DNA from: an uncultured Desulfobacter sp.
GTDB lineage: Bacteria; Desulfobacterota; Desulfobacteria; Desulfobacterales; Desulfobacteraceae
NCBI RefSeq assembly: GCF_963664415.1
Contig: NZ_OY761442.1
Coordinates: 434,001 to 498,000 of the forward strand
Direction: 5' to 3'
DNA length: 64,000 bases
Shown here: in pieces, positions 55,026-62,828 of the stretch
Position numbering within the stretch: the first letter of the stretch is position 1
Layout: each line of letters starts with the position of its first letter
Position numbers and translations under genes: made by a program
Notes under the pieces: model-generated
Seen by the model: only the letters and a program-made list of their open reading frames with translations
Told to the model about the DNA's origin: nothing
Databases searched by the model: none

Positions 55026-56344
55026 ATGGATATTTCAACAACTTATATGGGGCTGGCCCTTGAAAGCCCTGTTATTGTCGGCAGTTCCGGATTAACCAAC
55101 GCTGTGCATAAACTTAAGGAAATCCAAGACGCCGGAGCGGGTGCCGTTGTACTTAAATCCATATTTGAAGAAGAAATTGCCTATGAGTACAACGATCTTA
55201 TCAAGGAGACGTACCAGAAAACCGGATACAACCTGGAGCAATTTGATTACCTTGACTTTGAGCTCAAAGGGAAAAAACTTCATGCCTACCTGGAGTTGAT
55301 CAATCAGGCAAAGGCCGGAGTGCGTATGCCTGTTATTGCCAGCGTAAACTGTGTTTACTCCCATGAATGGGTCTCGTTTGCCAGCCAGATTGCCAAATCC
55401 GGGGCCGATGCTCTGGAACTGAACATGTTTTTTGCGCCCACTGATTTGGAGCAAGAGAGCAATGATCTGGAAAAAGTCTATTTTCAGATTGTTGAAAAAC
55501 TATTAGAAACGATTACGATCCCGGTTTCGCTCAAGATCAGTTATTATCCTGAAAGTCGGATAAAGCGTACACTATTGCTCCATATTTTCAAAGCACACCA
55601 GTGTCAGCAAGCCGTTTTTGTATAGGACTTTCTGGTGTTTTCACTGCAAATGGTATCCATTTTAATGGGTGAAATACAGCTTCCGGTCGTTTCCACGCTG
55701 TTAACTGACGTGAGTTTTTCCGATTATTGCATAAAACCATACATAATCCGCCCTTAACATGTACGTATAAAAATTTTACACACACCTCAAAAATATGGTT
55801 TAAAATCCAATACTTTCGATTAGTTATCGCCAATAAGGTTGTGTTTCTGGCTTAAAATGTACGCTTTATCCGATTTTCAGGTTATTATTTTTCAAACCTG
55901 GGAAGAATGATCCAGCAGCTTTCGGAAACCGGCGTCTCCGGTCTTGTTTTATTCAACCGGTTTTTCAGCCCGGATATTGATACTGACAAATTTGAGGTCA
56001 AACCCTCCTTTGTTTTCAGTTCCCCTTCGGATATAGCCATTTCCTTAAGATGGATGGCCATCATGTCCCAAAGGGTGAACTGTGATCTGGCGGCATCCAC
56101 CGGGGTCCATGATGCCCAGGGGGTGATCAAGCATATTCTGGCCGGTGCCCAGGCCGTTCAGATGGTATCGACATTATACAAAAACAAAATACCATACCTT
56201 AAAACGGTTAACCGCGATATTCAAAACTGGATGGAAATCCATGGGTTTAACACCCTTGCAGACTTCCGCGGAAAGCTGAGCCAGTCAAAGGCGGACAACC
56301 CGGCTATTTATGATAGGCTCCAATTTATGAAGTATTATTCTTAA
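55026..56344 (+). pseudogene. Dihydroorotate dehydrogenase-like protein, split by a MITE
   Basis: The first part (55026-55547) gives MDISTTYMGLALESPVIVGS ... VIASVNCVYSHEWVSFASQI ... LETITIPVSLKISYY. After the 334-bp insert the frame resumes as FSNLGRMIQQLSETGVSGLV ... LAASTGVHDAQGVIKHILAG ... LQFMKYYS. Removing the insert and one TTATTAT copy restores an uninterrupted TIM-barrel FMN protein of about 325 residues. This PyrD-like group is often not the pyrimidine enzyme but a partner of pyruvate or other oxidoreductases, so the substrate is open. The N-terminal piece could still be translated as 199 residues. Confidence 0.92.
55548..55881. mobile_element. MITE (non-autonomous element) with 24-bp terminal inverted repeats
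   Basis: 334 bp. The left end (55548-55571, starting CCTGAAAGTCGGATAAAGCG) and right end (55858-55881) are inverted copies matching at 23 of 24 positions. It is flanked by the 7-bp direct repeat TTATTAT (55541-55547 and 55882-55888). There is no transposase ORF inside. It sits in the dihydroorotate-dehydrogenase-like gene, whose frame is restored exactly when it is excised in silico. Confidence 0.93.
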
Positions 56345-56511
56345 ACGATTCCTCATGTACGCCGCAGGTTCAATATGTACGATCAGGGCCAAACCGGATA
56401 CAGGTTTTATAAGATAAAAATGGGTGTTTAGACCCATTCTAAGAACAGCTGTTTTTCATTTAAACTCAAATTTTATTGTAGAACAAACAATCTTAAGAAC
56501 GGGAGTGTGTT

Positions 56512-56694
56512 GTGGAAAAGTATTTTGGGAGAGAAGCGGAATCTGAATCGGTGTCATTTAAAACGAATGTCGATATTAATGTACAGTACGCCTCGTTGTA
56601 CAAGGCTCTTGATGAAATGTTCGGCCTAAACGATGATGACGACCCAGACCACCCTTTGTCTTCTATTCCTGAAAAAAGAAAAAACAAATGTTAG
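56512..56694 (+). CDS. Small acidic hypothetical protein
   Basis: 60 residues from GTG (MEKYFGREAESESVSFKTNV ...), with an acidic LNDDDDPDHPL stretch. GGGAG lies upstream. Not recognised. It is followed after 5 bp by another small ORF on the same strand. Confidence 0.45.
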   Translation: MEKYFGREAESESVSFKTNVDINVQYASLYKALDEMFGLNDDDDPDHPLSSIPEKRKNKC

Positions 56695-56699
56695 ACTGA

Positions 56700-56912
56700 A
56701 TGAACGGCAGCGATAAAATGGCTATCAAGTGCTTTAGGCCCATCGAGATTGGCGGGCTTGATACGCCGGGATTGAAGTTTTGGACCGACGACATGGCGGC
56801 CAACGAGATTGTGGTAATCTTTCAGAACAAGGAAGCACAAAAGCAAATCGTCGACATGGAAGACAGTGCGTTGTGGAAGGCCACCGATGCCGAGCAAGTT
56901 TTCGTCTGCTGA
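56700..56912 (+). CDS. Small hypothetical protein
   Basis: 70 residues, with a second possible start at MAIKCFRPIEIGGLDTPGLK (56718). No clear Shine-Dalgarno. Not recognised; mixed alpha/beta character. It is followed by the tandem TGATA-loop repeats. Confidence 0.45.
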   Translation: MNGSDKMAIKCFRPIEIGGLDTPGLKFWTDDMAANEIVVIFQNKEAQKQIVDMEDSALWKATDAEQVFVC

Positions 56913-56960
56913 ACCGGTTGTCAACGCTTCCCGGGTTAGCTGCTAATATTTCAAATTTTG

Positions 56961-57055
56961 TTATAGGCTGTGCCTGGCAGTTGATATGTCAGGACAGCCT
57001 TTTTATTGTGGGTCGATTCTGGACTTTGATAGACCAGGTCGGCCCATGGTCGTTA
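56961..57055 (+). repeat. TGATA-loop hairpin repeats, tandem copies A1 and A2
   Basis: A1 (56961-57000): outer stem AGGCTGT/ACAGCCT, inner stem CCTGGCA/TGTCAGG, loop GTTGATA. A2 (57003-57055): outer stem TGGGTCGA/TCGGCCCA, inner CTGG/CCAG, loop with TTGATAGA, then CATGGTCGTTA. A1 matches copy B at 62221; A2 matches copies C, D and E. Confidence 0.8.
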
Positions 57056-57063
57056 GTTTCTCT

Positions 57064-57586
57064 TCTGATAAAATGTCTCTGAAAGAAGATTTACCGGCCG
57101 GCAGTGTTGAACAAGAAAATGCCGAAGAGATTTTACAGGCAGGAAAGAGAGCGTCTGAACTTGTAAAACAGATTCTTGCATTCAGTCGTCAGCAAACGCA
57201 CGAAATGCATCCGGTCAAGGTGCCGCAAATCATCAATGATGTCCTTAAACTCAGCAGATCTTCAATTCCTGCCAATATCGAAATCAACCAGTATCTGCAG
57301 CCTGATTGCGGCGTGGTCATGGCCGATGCAACCCAGCTTCACCAGAAATGATGTGGTAAGTGATATGCTCAAAATGTTAAAGCGTTTGATCGGAGAGGAT
57401 ATTGAGCTGACCTGGCAACCGTTGGATACGCTGAAACCGGTCAAGATGGACCCTTCTCAAGTTGATCATATCCTGGCGAATCTGTGTGTAAATGCCCGTG
57501 ATGCAATCAAAAGTGTTGGCAAAGTCACAATAGAAACTGACAATTTTCATTGCCACCCAGGTCATAGTCAAGTTAGTCTCGTGTAA
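57064..57586 (+). pseudogene. Remnants of two histidine kinases
   Basis: The first piece (to 57351) gives EDLPAGSVEQENAEEILQAG, KRASELVKQILAFSRQQTHE and MADATQLHQK: the second HisKA helix and start of the ATPase, without the H box or G boxes. An overlapping frame (from about 57357) gives DMLKMLKRLIGEDIELTWQP and DPSQVDHILANLCVNARDAI with NFHCHPGHS, the N box of another kinase. Neither is complete. The left border coincides with repeat A2. Confidence 0.75.
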
Positions 57587-57644
57587 TATTTTTATATTGT
57601 CATAATATTGACTAACCCCAAAATATTCATATCTTTTTTATAGG

Positions 57645-57688
57645 GATTCAGCAAGGATTTGCGTGGGCTTCCCGAGGTCTTGAATCTT
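57645..57688 (+). ncRNA. Conserved leader element, copy S1
   Basis: 44 nt, GATTCAGCAAGGATTTGCG ... TCTTGAATCTT, with closing stem GATTCA/TGAATC. It lies 49 bp upstream of a small zinc-ribbon gene. A matching element of identical length precedes the paralogous gene at 59632. TTGACT (57608) upstream could be a -35 box. Confidence 0.5.
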
Positions 57689-57737
57689 AAATGGATAATT
57701 TAGGCTGGCAGTGCCAGATAAAAATAAAGGTGATTAT

Positions 57738-57902
57738 ATGAAAACATACAAGAGTACTGTCGGAAATTATGACTATTCAATTGATAACACAGGCTGGATG
57801 GTCCAGATAAAACATAAAGGTGATGATATCAAAAAATATCAGTGTACAATCTGTGGTAAAATATCCACAAACAAAGACGAGGTCTGTAAAGCGAATGACT
57901 GA
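57738..57902 (+). CDS. Small zinc-ribbon protein (paralogue of the gene at 59632)
   Basis: 54 residues from the ATG at 57738 (AAAGGTG upstream): MKTYKSTVGNYDYSIDNTGW, then KKYQCTICGKISTNKDEVCK. The C-terminal 22 residues match the first ribbon of the protein at 59632 (KKFQCKTCGKISTDKTEICQ). CxxC plus a later Cys suggests metal binding. Preceded by a conserved leader and followed by a strong terminator, so it is probably a free-standing gene. Confidence 0.65.
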   Translation: MKTYKSTVGNYDYSIDNTGWMVQIKHKGDDIKKYQCTICGKISTNKDEVCKAND

Positions 57903-57959
57903 ATTGGGATAGTTTGTATATGTCATGCTGTTGTTGCAAACAGCATAATTGATTTAATC

Positions 57960-57989
57960 ATCCTGCAGGGGAGGGCTCCCCTGCAGGAT
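57960..57989 (+). terminator. Strong hairpin after the zinc-ribbon gene
   Basis: ATCCTGCAGGGGA / TCCCCTGCAGGAT, 13 perfect base pairs with a GGGC loop, followed by TGTTGT. A smaller hairpin ATGCTGTT/AACAGCAT (57925-57946) precedes it. Confidence 0.75.
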
Positions 57990-58020
57990 TGTTGTACGCA
58001 TTATCCTATTCATTTGTTTT

Positions 58021-58592
58021 TTAATGGTAATCATCGATAAGCATTAAACGCAACTCTTTTGCCGCCTCATGGGATTCAAGGCCTGCTTTTGAACCATATT
58101 CCAGGTTGCTTTGCTGTTTCGCTGCATGCTGTTTTGACTGTTCGCGGAATATTTCGTCCGGTACGGTCATCTTTATTTTGCTGTTGGCCGTTTCAACCAG
58201 ATCCCGATATTGTTTTTCACTGCGGGCGATTAAATCAGCAACCGCTTTTTCTTCCTTATTTTTCGTGCGTAATGCTTCATTTATTTCTTCAAACTGTTTT
58301 TCCCGATGAAGAATAGAGATGGCTATCTGATTAAACGTCGAGGCCAAACTTTCCAGCTCATCATTTCGGCTGCCGGTATCGAAACGATATGTCAGATTAC
58401 CTTCACCTATCAACGCCGCACCTTTTTGCAGTTGTGCAATCCTTTATCAAAGATATTTTTCACCCGGAAATCTTCAGACAGAGGAATCCGGGTTAAAGCG
58501 ACAAAGATATCGTACATCTGCTGAACAGCTCCCCTGGCATCATCAACATAGGCAGATACAGCCGTCTGTTTGCCTGCAACGGACTCAAACAT
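58021..58592 (-). pseudogene. HAMP/PAS signalling protein remnant, frameshifted and rearranged
   Basis: The upstream piece (58592-58410; MFESVAGKQTAVSAYVDDAR ... FRVKNIFDKGLHNCKKV) and the downstream piece (GEGNLTYRFDTGSRNDELES with LASTFNQIA, a HAMP domain, then coiled coil and RSEKQYRDLVETANS, a PAS start) are in different frames. The PAS stops early and is joined to unrelated sequence ending LRLMLIDDYH. The original was a membrane sensor kinase or chemoreceptor; the periplasmic part is mostly gone. Confidence 0.75.
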
Positions 58593-58769
58593 TGCCTGAC
58601 TGAAGTTGGACAGTAAAATTACTCACAACGACGAAACCCCCTGAAAACACGGGGCCCATATGTAGGAAATCCCCCCTAAGGTAGTGCCACAGAATGGTGC
58701 TATTTTTCTTGTAATATATAGCTTTGAAATATAAAATGGAAGTGTCTTTAACACAATGAGGGTTCCCAA

Positions 58770-59439
58770 ATGTTCGCACGCATAAAAAAGTCTGGAAAAT
58801 ACCAGTATCTACAGATAGTCGAGAACAAAAAGGAACAGGGCAAGGTAAAACAACGCGTGATTGCTACAGTCGGACGCATGGATCAGCTTCATGATAAAAA
58901 CAGGGTTGAAACCCTGATCCGATCCCTTGCCAGATTTTCTGAAAAAGCGCTGCTGATTCTTTCCGGAAAAAGTGATGTCAAAGCCGACAGTCTTACCATC
59001 GGTCCAACATTGATTTTCCAAAGGCTGTGGGAAGAAAGCGGCATTCAAATGGAAAAGGGATTACCTGATTCCTGGCACAGAAGAGTTGGAGCTGCACCAT
59101 CTGTATCGAGCCATGACATTTCTGGGTGAAAGCATAACAGACGAGGACTCCGCTCTTGGCCCTCGACGCAATAAAGACCTCATAGAAGAAATGAGAGTGG
59201 AAAGAGTGTTCCGGGATGTCAAATCCCTCCTGGACACCAGGCCGGTGTACCACCAGAAAGATGAGAATATTGCCGGTCATGTATTTTGCAGTTTTCTTGC
59301 TCTTGTGCTGCGAAAAGATCTTGACCGAAGTCTGGCTGAAAGCAAACATCAATTTGAATGGAATGAGATTAAACAAGATCTGTTGAAGATCAGTCTTACA
59401 GTCTCATTTAGAAACTATTTCTTTTTAGTTTGGTTTTGA
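58770..59439 (+). pseudogene. IS1634-family transposase with large internal deletion
   Basis: The N-terminus (MFARIKKSGKYQYLQIVENK, GKVKQRVIATVGRMDQLHD) and C-terminus (VERVFRDVKSLLDTRPVYHQ, KDENIAGHVFCSFLALVLRK) of an IS1634/IS4-group transposase are joined with the catalytic middle missing: about 670 bp remain of a typical 1.6-kb gene. The two parts are in different frames around 59060-59090. Confidence 0.8.
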
Positions 59440-59498
59440 TAACTTATATAAGCAACACAGACATTGACTGTTTCTGAATTGGTCATATTTTAAGGTAA

Positions 59499-59542
59499 GA
59501 TTCAGCAAGGATCTGTATTGAATGTCCCGGCCTCTGAATCTT
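59499..59542 (+). ncRNA. Conserved leader element, copy S2
   Basis: 44 nt, GATTCAGCAAGGATCTG ... CTCTGAATCTT, same length and same closing stem as S1 at 57645. The first 17 positions differ only once (T to C). The central part differs, as expected for a loop or for covarying pairs. It lies 89 bp upstream of the three-ribbon gene. Confidence 0.5.
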
Positions 59543-59631
59543 CAATTGATTGTTTAGTGTCCGCTGGAAAATTGAGATTTTAGCATGGGCACTATTTAAA
59601 AGTTAATACCGGATAAAAAAAGGTGGTTCAT

Positions 59632-59862
59632 ATGAAAAAGTTTCAATGTAAAACCTGTGGTAAAATATCCACGGATAAAACTGAAATTTGTCAGGCACAG
59701 CCCAAAATACGAGATGTTTATGTATGTCACGACTGCGGTAGCAAAAGCAGCAATGCAAAAAACATCTGCAATCCCGTCGAAATGAAGCCGTCTTATTTTT
59801 GCGGGTCCTGCGGGAACGCAGCCGTTAAAAAAAGTGCTTTGTGTGATCCAGTCAAGCTGTAG
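59632..59862 (+). CDS. Three-zinc-ribbon small protein
   Basis: 76 residues from the ATG at 59632, with three successive cysteine modules: CKTCGKISTDKTEIC, CHDCGSKSSNAKNIC and CGSCGNAAVKKSALC, each a CxxC plus a third Cys about ten residues on. The first is paralogous to the protein at 57738. Likely metal-binding (zinc or iron), possibly a redox or scaffolding role; function unknown. AGGTGG lies upstream. Confidence 0.7.
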   Translation: MKKFQCKTCGKISTDKTEICQAQPKIRDVYVCHDCGSKSSNAKNICNPVEMKPSYFCGSCGNAAVKKSALCDPVKL

Positions 59863-59893
59863 ACTATTAATAATAGAAACTATGCGGGGAGGC

Positions 59894-60181
59894 TTACTTA
59901 AAGTCAGCCTCCCGACTGCAAACAACCCCTGGTGATTTGGCAGGGGTTGTTATTTTTGCTGAAGTTATGTCATCCCAATTCGCGGCTATATGGTTGTGTA
60001 ATATTTTGAGGATGTCTTTGCTCAACTGCTCGGCATTGCCGGTATGGGTGACTTTGAATTTTTCAAGCCTTGCCCGGATGACCGGATCGGTAACGCTCTT
60101 CAATGCAAGATCATATGTCTGAACTGCCATGGTCTCTAATTGTATCAACTGGTCTAGTGTTTTCAATGTAATCTTGTCCAT
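59894..60181 (-). CDS. Small ferritin-like protein
   Basis: 95 residues (MDKITLKTLDQLIQLETMAV ...), two predicted helices with QLETMAVQTYDLALKSVTDP and RLEKFKVTHTGNAEQLSKDI, reminiscent of DUF2383/ferritin-like half-bundles with Glu and His ligands. GAGGA lies upstream. Its 3' end overlaps the terminator of the convergent zinc-ribbon gene, so the C-terminal tail may be non-conserved. Possibly iron or oxygen related, like its neighbours (inference). Confidence 0.6.
   Translation of the reverse strand: MDKITLKTLDQLIQLETMAVQTYDLALKSVTDPVIRARLEKFKVTHTGNAEQLSKDILKILHNHIAANWDDITSAKITTPAKSPGVVCSREADFK
59921..59957 (+). terminator. Terminator of the three-ribbon gene inside the opposing CDS
   Basis: AACAACCCCTG / CAGGGGTTGTT, 11 perfect pairs with a 9-nt loop, followed by ATTTTT. 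A second hairpin GGGAGGCT/AGCCTCCC lies at 59887-59914. Confidence 0.75.
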
Positions 60182-60493
60182 GGTGCATCCTCTTCAGGTT
60201 CTCAAGGTGGGCTTTATAAAACCTGCTTGAACCCTCGTGTATAGTAGTGTCATAAACCTGATTAAACTATAAACATAATGGACCTGTACATATGGGGATT
60301 CCCTCATATCTGCGATTAAAACACTGTATTTTGAAAGCCTTTGGGCGGTAGTTTTTTATCTAAACAGGCGTAGTGTACTCATGCAGAATACAAACAAACC
60401 CCTATTTTAATAACCATCCTGATGATTTATTTTATAAACAGTAGTGGGGCAGACTTAAACGCATAACTTTTTATTTAAAGAGAGGTAAATCCA
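60182..60493. other. Intergenic region, no gene seen
   Basis: About 310 bp between divergent small genes; it should carry promoters for both. A short inverted repeat ATATGGGGATTCCCTCATAT occurs near 60293. Nothing else recognisable. Confidence 0.4.
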
Positions 60494-60733
60494 ATGAATA
60501 AAGACGAACTATGCCATAAAATTGAGCAGATTTACCCGGACATCGGAACATGCGGGATTGATGTCAAGGTTGAGTATGATGATGATAATGAGCGCTGGAA
60601 AGTGTTTTTGAAAAAGGATAATAAGTCCTTGGAGACTTTTCTTGAGCCCGGTGATGCAGAATTATGCCTGGAAGGCAGACAGTGCGTTAGCCTTGGCATT
60701 GAAATCAGCCAGCTCAAAGATAATGTTGGATAA
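60494..60733 (+). CDS. Small acidic hypothetical protein
   Basis: 79 residues (MNKDELCHKIEQIYPDIGTC ...) with GIDVKVEYDDDNERWKVFLK, a beta-rich acidic protein containing three cysteines. GAGGT lies upstream of the ATG. Not recognised. It ends inside repeat copy E and is upstream of the acyl-CoA dehydrogenase gene. Confidence 0.65.
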   Translation: MNKDELCHKIEQIYPDIGTCGIDVKVEYDDDNERWKVFLKKDNKSLETFLEPGDAELCLEGRQCVSLGIEISQLKDNVG

Positions 60734-60775
60734 TAACGGCCATGGACCGACCTGGTCTTTTTGAGAATACTTGTG
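60732..60775 (-). repeat. TGATA-loop hairpin repeat, partial copy E
   Basis: The minus strand reads AAAAGACCAGGTCGGTCCAT then GGCCGTTAT, matching the 3' half of A2 almost exactly. The 5' half is degenerate. It overlaps the stop codon of the preceding small gene. Confidence 0.6.
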
Positions 60776-60887
60776 TTTGAAAATTATCTTCTGTTCGTCC
60801 GGAAATAGTCGCCCGCTTGTTTTTTTGCTGGATGAAAATTCTTATTTCCGGGCGAACAACGCGTCACAAGCAAAAAAAGGAATACGT

Positions 60888-62210
60888 ATGCTCAATTTTG
60901 AACTTTCTGATACTCAGAAAGAGTTGCAGGAAAAAGCCCGTGAATTTTCACTTAACCATGTTCTGCCGGAAGCCTGGACTGCGGATGAGAATGACACCCT
61001 GCCCGTACATGTCCTTAAAAAAGCATTCCATGAACAACTGATGAATTCGGATATTCCGGCTGAATATGGGGGCAAGGGATATGGGCTGGTTGAAGGGGCC
61101 ATTATTACAGAGGAGATTGCCGCCGGCTGTCCAGGAATTGCCACGTCGTTATTTGATAACAGCCTGGGGCTTGAGCCAATTTTGCTGTCGGACAATACGA
61201 AAGCAAAACAAAAATATCTTACCCAAGTCGCAAATGATTTCAAACTGATCTGTTTTGCCACATCCGAGGCCACCATGGGATCTGATGTCTCTTCCATCCG
61301 TTGCCGGGCCAAAAAAGATGGGGATGATTATATTCTGAATGGAACAAAGTTCTGGATTACCAATGCAGGATTTGCTGATTTTATAACAGTATTTGCCACA
61401 GTGGACCCTGAAACCAGTCACAAAGGCATTTGCGCCTTTGTGGTTGAAAAGCAGTGGGACGGCGTGTCAACCGGTCAGCCAATCCCTAAATTAGGGCAGA
61501 GAAGTTCAAATACTGCAGCCATTGCATTTAAAGATGTCCGGGTGCCAAAGGAAAATGTTCTGGCTGAACCGGGAAAAGGTTTTCTCCTGGCCATGAAGAC
61601 ATTTTCCAGAACCCGGCCCATTATCGGGGCGTTTGCCGTGGGGGCTGCCCGGTCGGCCATGGAGTATGCGATATCCTATGCAAAAAAACGAAAAGCTTTT
61701 GGTTCGCCGCTGTCCGGTTTTCAGGCCCTGCAGTTTAAAATTGCAGAAATGTTCCAAAAGGTTGAAACCTCACGTTTGCTTGTCCTGAAAGCGGCATGGG
61801 AGGCTGATCAACAAAAAGATCCCACGATATCCGCCTCTATCGCCAAAATATACGCAACAGAGTCCGCGTGGCAGGTGGCAGACGAGGCGTTGCAGATTTT
61901 CGGCGGGTATGGGTATACTCGGATGTTCCCCATTGAAAAGCTGCTGCGAGATATACGGCTTTACCGGATATACGAAGGTACCAGTGAGGTGCAACGGATG
62001 ATTATAGCCGGTCATGTCCTTGCCAATTATACCCCGGTAATGCCGCCACTGGATGAATTGCCTGTTACAAGGCAATCCGGACAGGAAAACGGAGAAATCG
62101 TCTGGCGGTGCAGCATGTGCGGTCATGTTCATTACAAAGGTACGGTGCCGGATCAATGTCCGATCTGTCTTTTTCCCGGCAAAATTTTCAAGCAGGTAAA
62201 AGCAAATTAA
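60888..62210 (+). CDS. Acyl-CoA dehydrogenase with C-terminal rubredoxin-like domain
   Basis: 440 residues from the ATG at 60888 (AAGGA upstream). The first 385 residues are a full FAD acyl-CoA dehydrogenase: CFATSEATMGSDVSSIRC, WITNAGFADFITVFA, and the catalytic base E363 (YEGTSEVQRMIIAGHVL). A rubredoxin-type iron site is fused at the end: C408/C411 (RCSMCGHVHYKG) and C424/C427 (CPICLFPG). The fused domain could carry electrons directly from the flavin without ETF, or serve as a redox link (inference). Substrate unknown; a short-chain acyl-CoA is plausible. Confidence 0.93.
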   Translation: MLNFELSDTQKELQEKAREFSLNHVLPEAWTADENDTLPVHVLKKAFHEQLMNSDIPAEYGGKGYGLVEGAIITEEIAAGCPGIATSLFDNSLGLEPILLSDNTKAKQKYLTQVANDFKLICFATSEATMGSDVSSIRCRAKKDGDDYILNGTKFWITNAGFADFITVFATVDPETSHKGICAFVVEKQWDGVSTGQPIPKLGQRSSNTAAIAFKDVRVPKENVLAEPGKGFLLAMKTFSRTRPIIGAFAVGAARSAMEYAISYAKKRKAFGSPLSGFQALQFKIAEMFQKVETSRLLVLKAAWEADQQKDPTISASIAKIYATESAWQVADEALQIFGGYGYTRMFPIEKLLRDIRLYRIYEGTSEVQRMIIAGHVLANYTPVMPPLDELPVTRQSGQENGEIVWRCSMCGHVHYKGTVPDQCPICLFPGKIFKQVKAN

Positions 62211-62220
62211 TTCACGGCGT

Positions 62221-62267
62221 GTTGTGGGCTGAGCCTGGCAGCTGATATGTCAGGTTAGCCCACGTTA
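62221..62267 (+). repeat. TGATA-loop hairpin repeat, copy B
   Basis: Outer stem GTGGGCTGA / TTAGCCCAC, inner stem CCTGGCA/TGTCAGG, loop GCTGATA. The inner stem and loop match copy A1 at 56961 except for one loop base, while the outer stem differs but stays paired. It lies 10 bp after the acyl-CoA dehydrogenase stop. Confidence 0.8.
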
Positions 62268-62278
62268 TGAAATTTACT

Positions 62279-62322
62279 TTTAGACGCAAAGTTACCCATA
62301 TTTGGGTAACTTTGCGTCTAAA
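62279..62322. terminator. Perfect 20-bp inverted repeat
   Basis: TTTAGACGCAAAGTTACCCA and its exact complement (62303-62322) with a TATT loop, between the convergent acyl-CoA dehydrogenase and desulfoferrodoxin genes. Probably a bidirectional terminator. Confidence 0.7.
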
Positions 62323-62369
62323 TGAGTAGGATGATTGTGTTCATTTATGAACAGGGAGTTTACCTAATA

Positions 62370-62750
62370 TTATGATTTCCAAAGGCCATGAACGTTGCAG
62401 TATTCCCGCGCCGTTAAATTTACATCTGCAGAACAGCCTTTAAACAAGGCTTCCGGAGCCTGGCCAGGTTTCAGATAGTGGCGGCAGCAAGTCTCTCCGT
62501 CAATGATTTCAATCCATTCAATAAAATGTTTTTCTTCCATGGGGTGCGGATTGGACCCGACTTTTACTTTTAGCCCCTCAGATGTTGATTCAAAAACGGG
62601 AACGTGTTTTTCTTTGCCTTGATCTGCAGTTTTTTCTTCAAAAAGGACCATCTCGGCACCGCAGCAGACCAATTCTCCGTCAGCCCCGTGAAGGACTTCA
62701 ACAATATTTCCGCAAAGTTCGCATTTGTAAACCTGTTTTCTTTCAGCCAT
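62370..62750 (-). CDS. dfx: Desulfoferrodoxin (superoxide reductase)
   Basis: 126 residues from the ATG at 62750 (AAAGGAGG upstream). Domain I is a desulforedoxin-type iron site (YKCELCGNIVEVLHGADGEL, VCCGAEM). Domain II is the superoxide reductase centre with His ligands in KHVPVFE, NPHPMEEKHFIEW and the terminal REYCNVHGLW (Cys and His). It reduces superoxide to peroxide, which the catalase at 53.6 kb can remove. Intact and standard length. Diagnostic of anaerobes, notably sulfate reducers. Confidence 0.97.
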   Translation of the reverse strand: MAERKQVYKCELCGNIVEVLHGADGELVCCGAEMVLFEEKTADQGKEKHVPVFESTSEGLKVKVGSNPHPMEEKHFIEWIEIIDGETCCRHYLKPGQAPEALFKGCSADVNLTAREYCNVHGLWKS

Positions 62751-62828
62751 GTTTCCTCCTTTATCACGGATTTTCATGGTACGCTAAGAAACCCTACTTT
62801 CAGAAAATAATTTTGCCAAAATCCACAC

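Noticed and set aside
56961..57055. CRISPR-like interpretation of the tandem hairpin repeats
   Set aside because: Only two copies in tandem, copies differ in length and sequence, no spacer pattern and no cas genes in the window.
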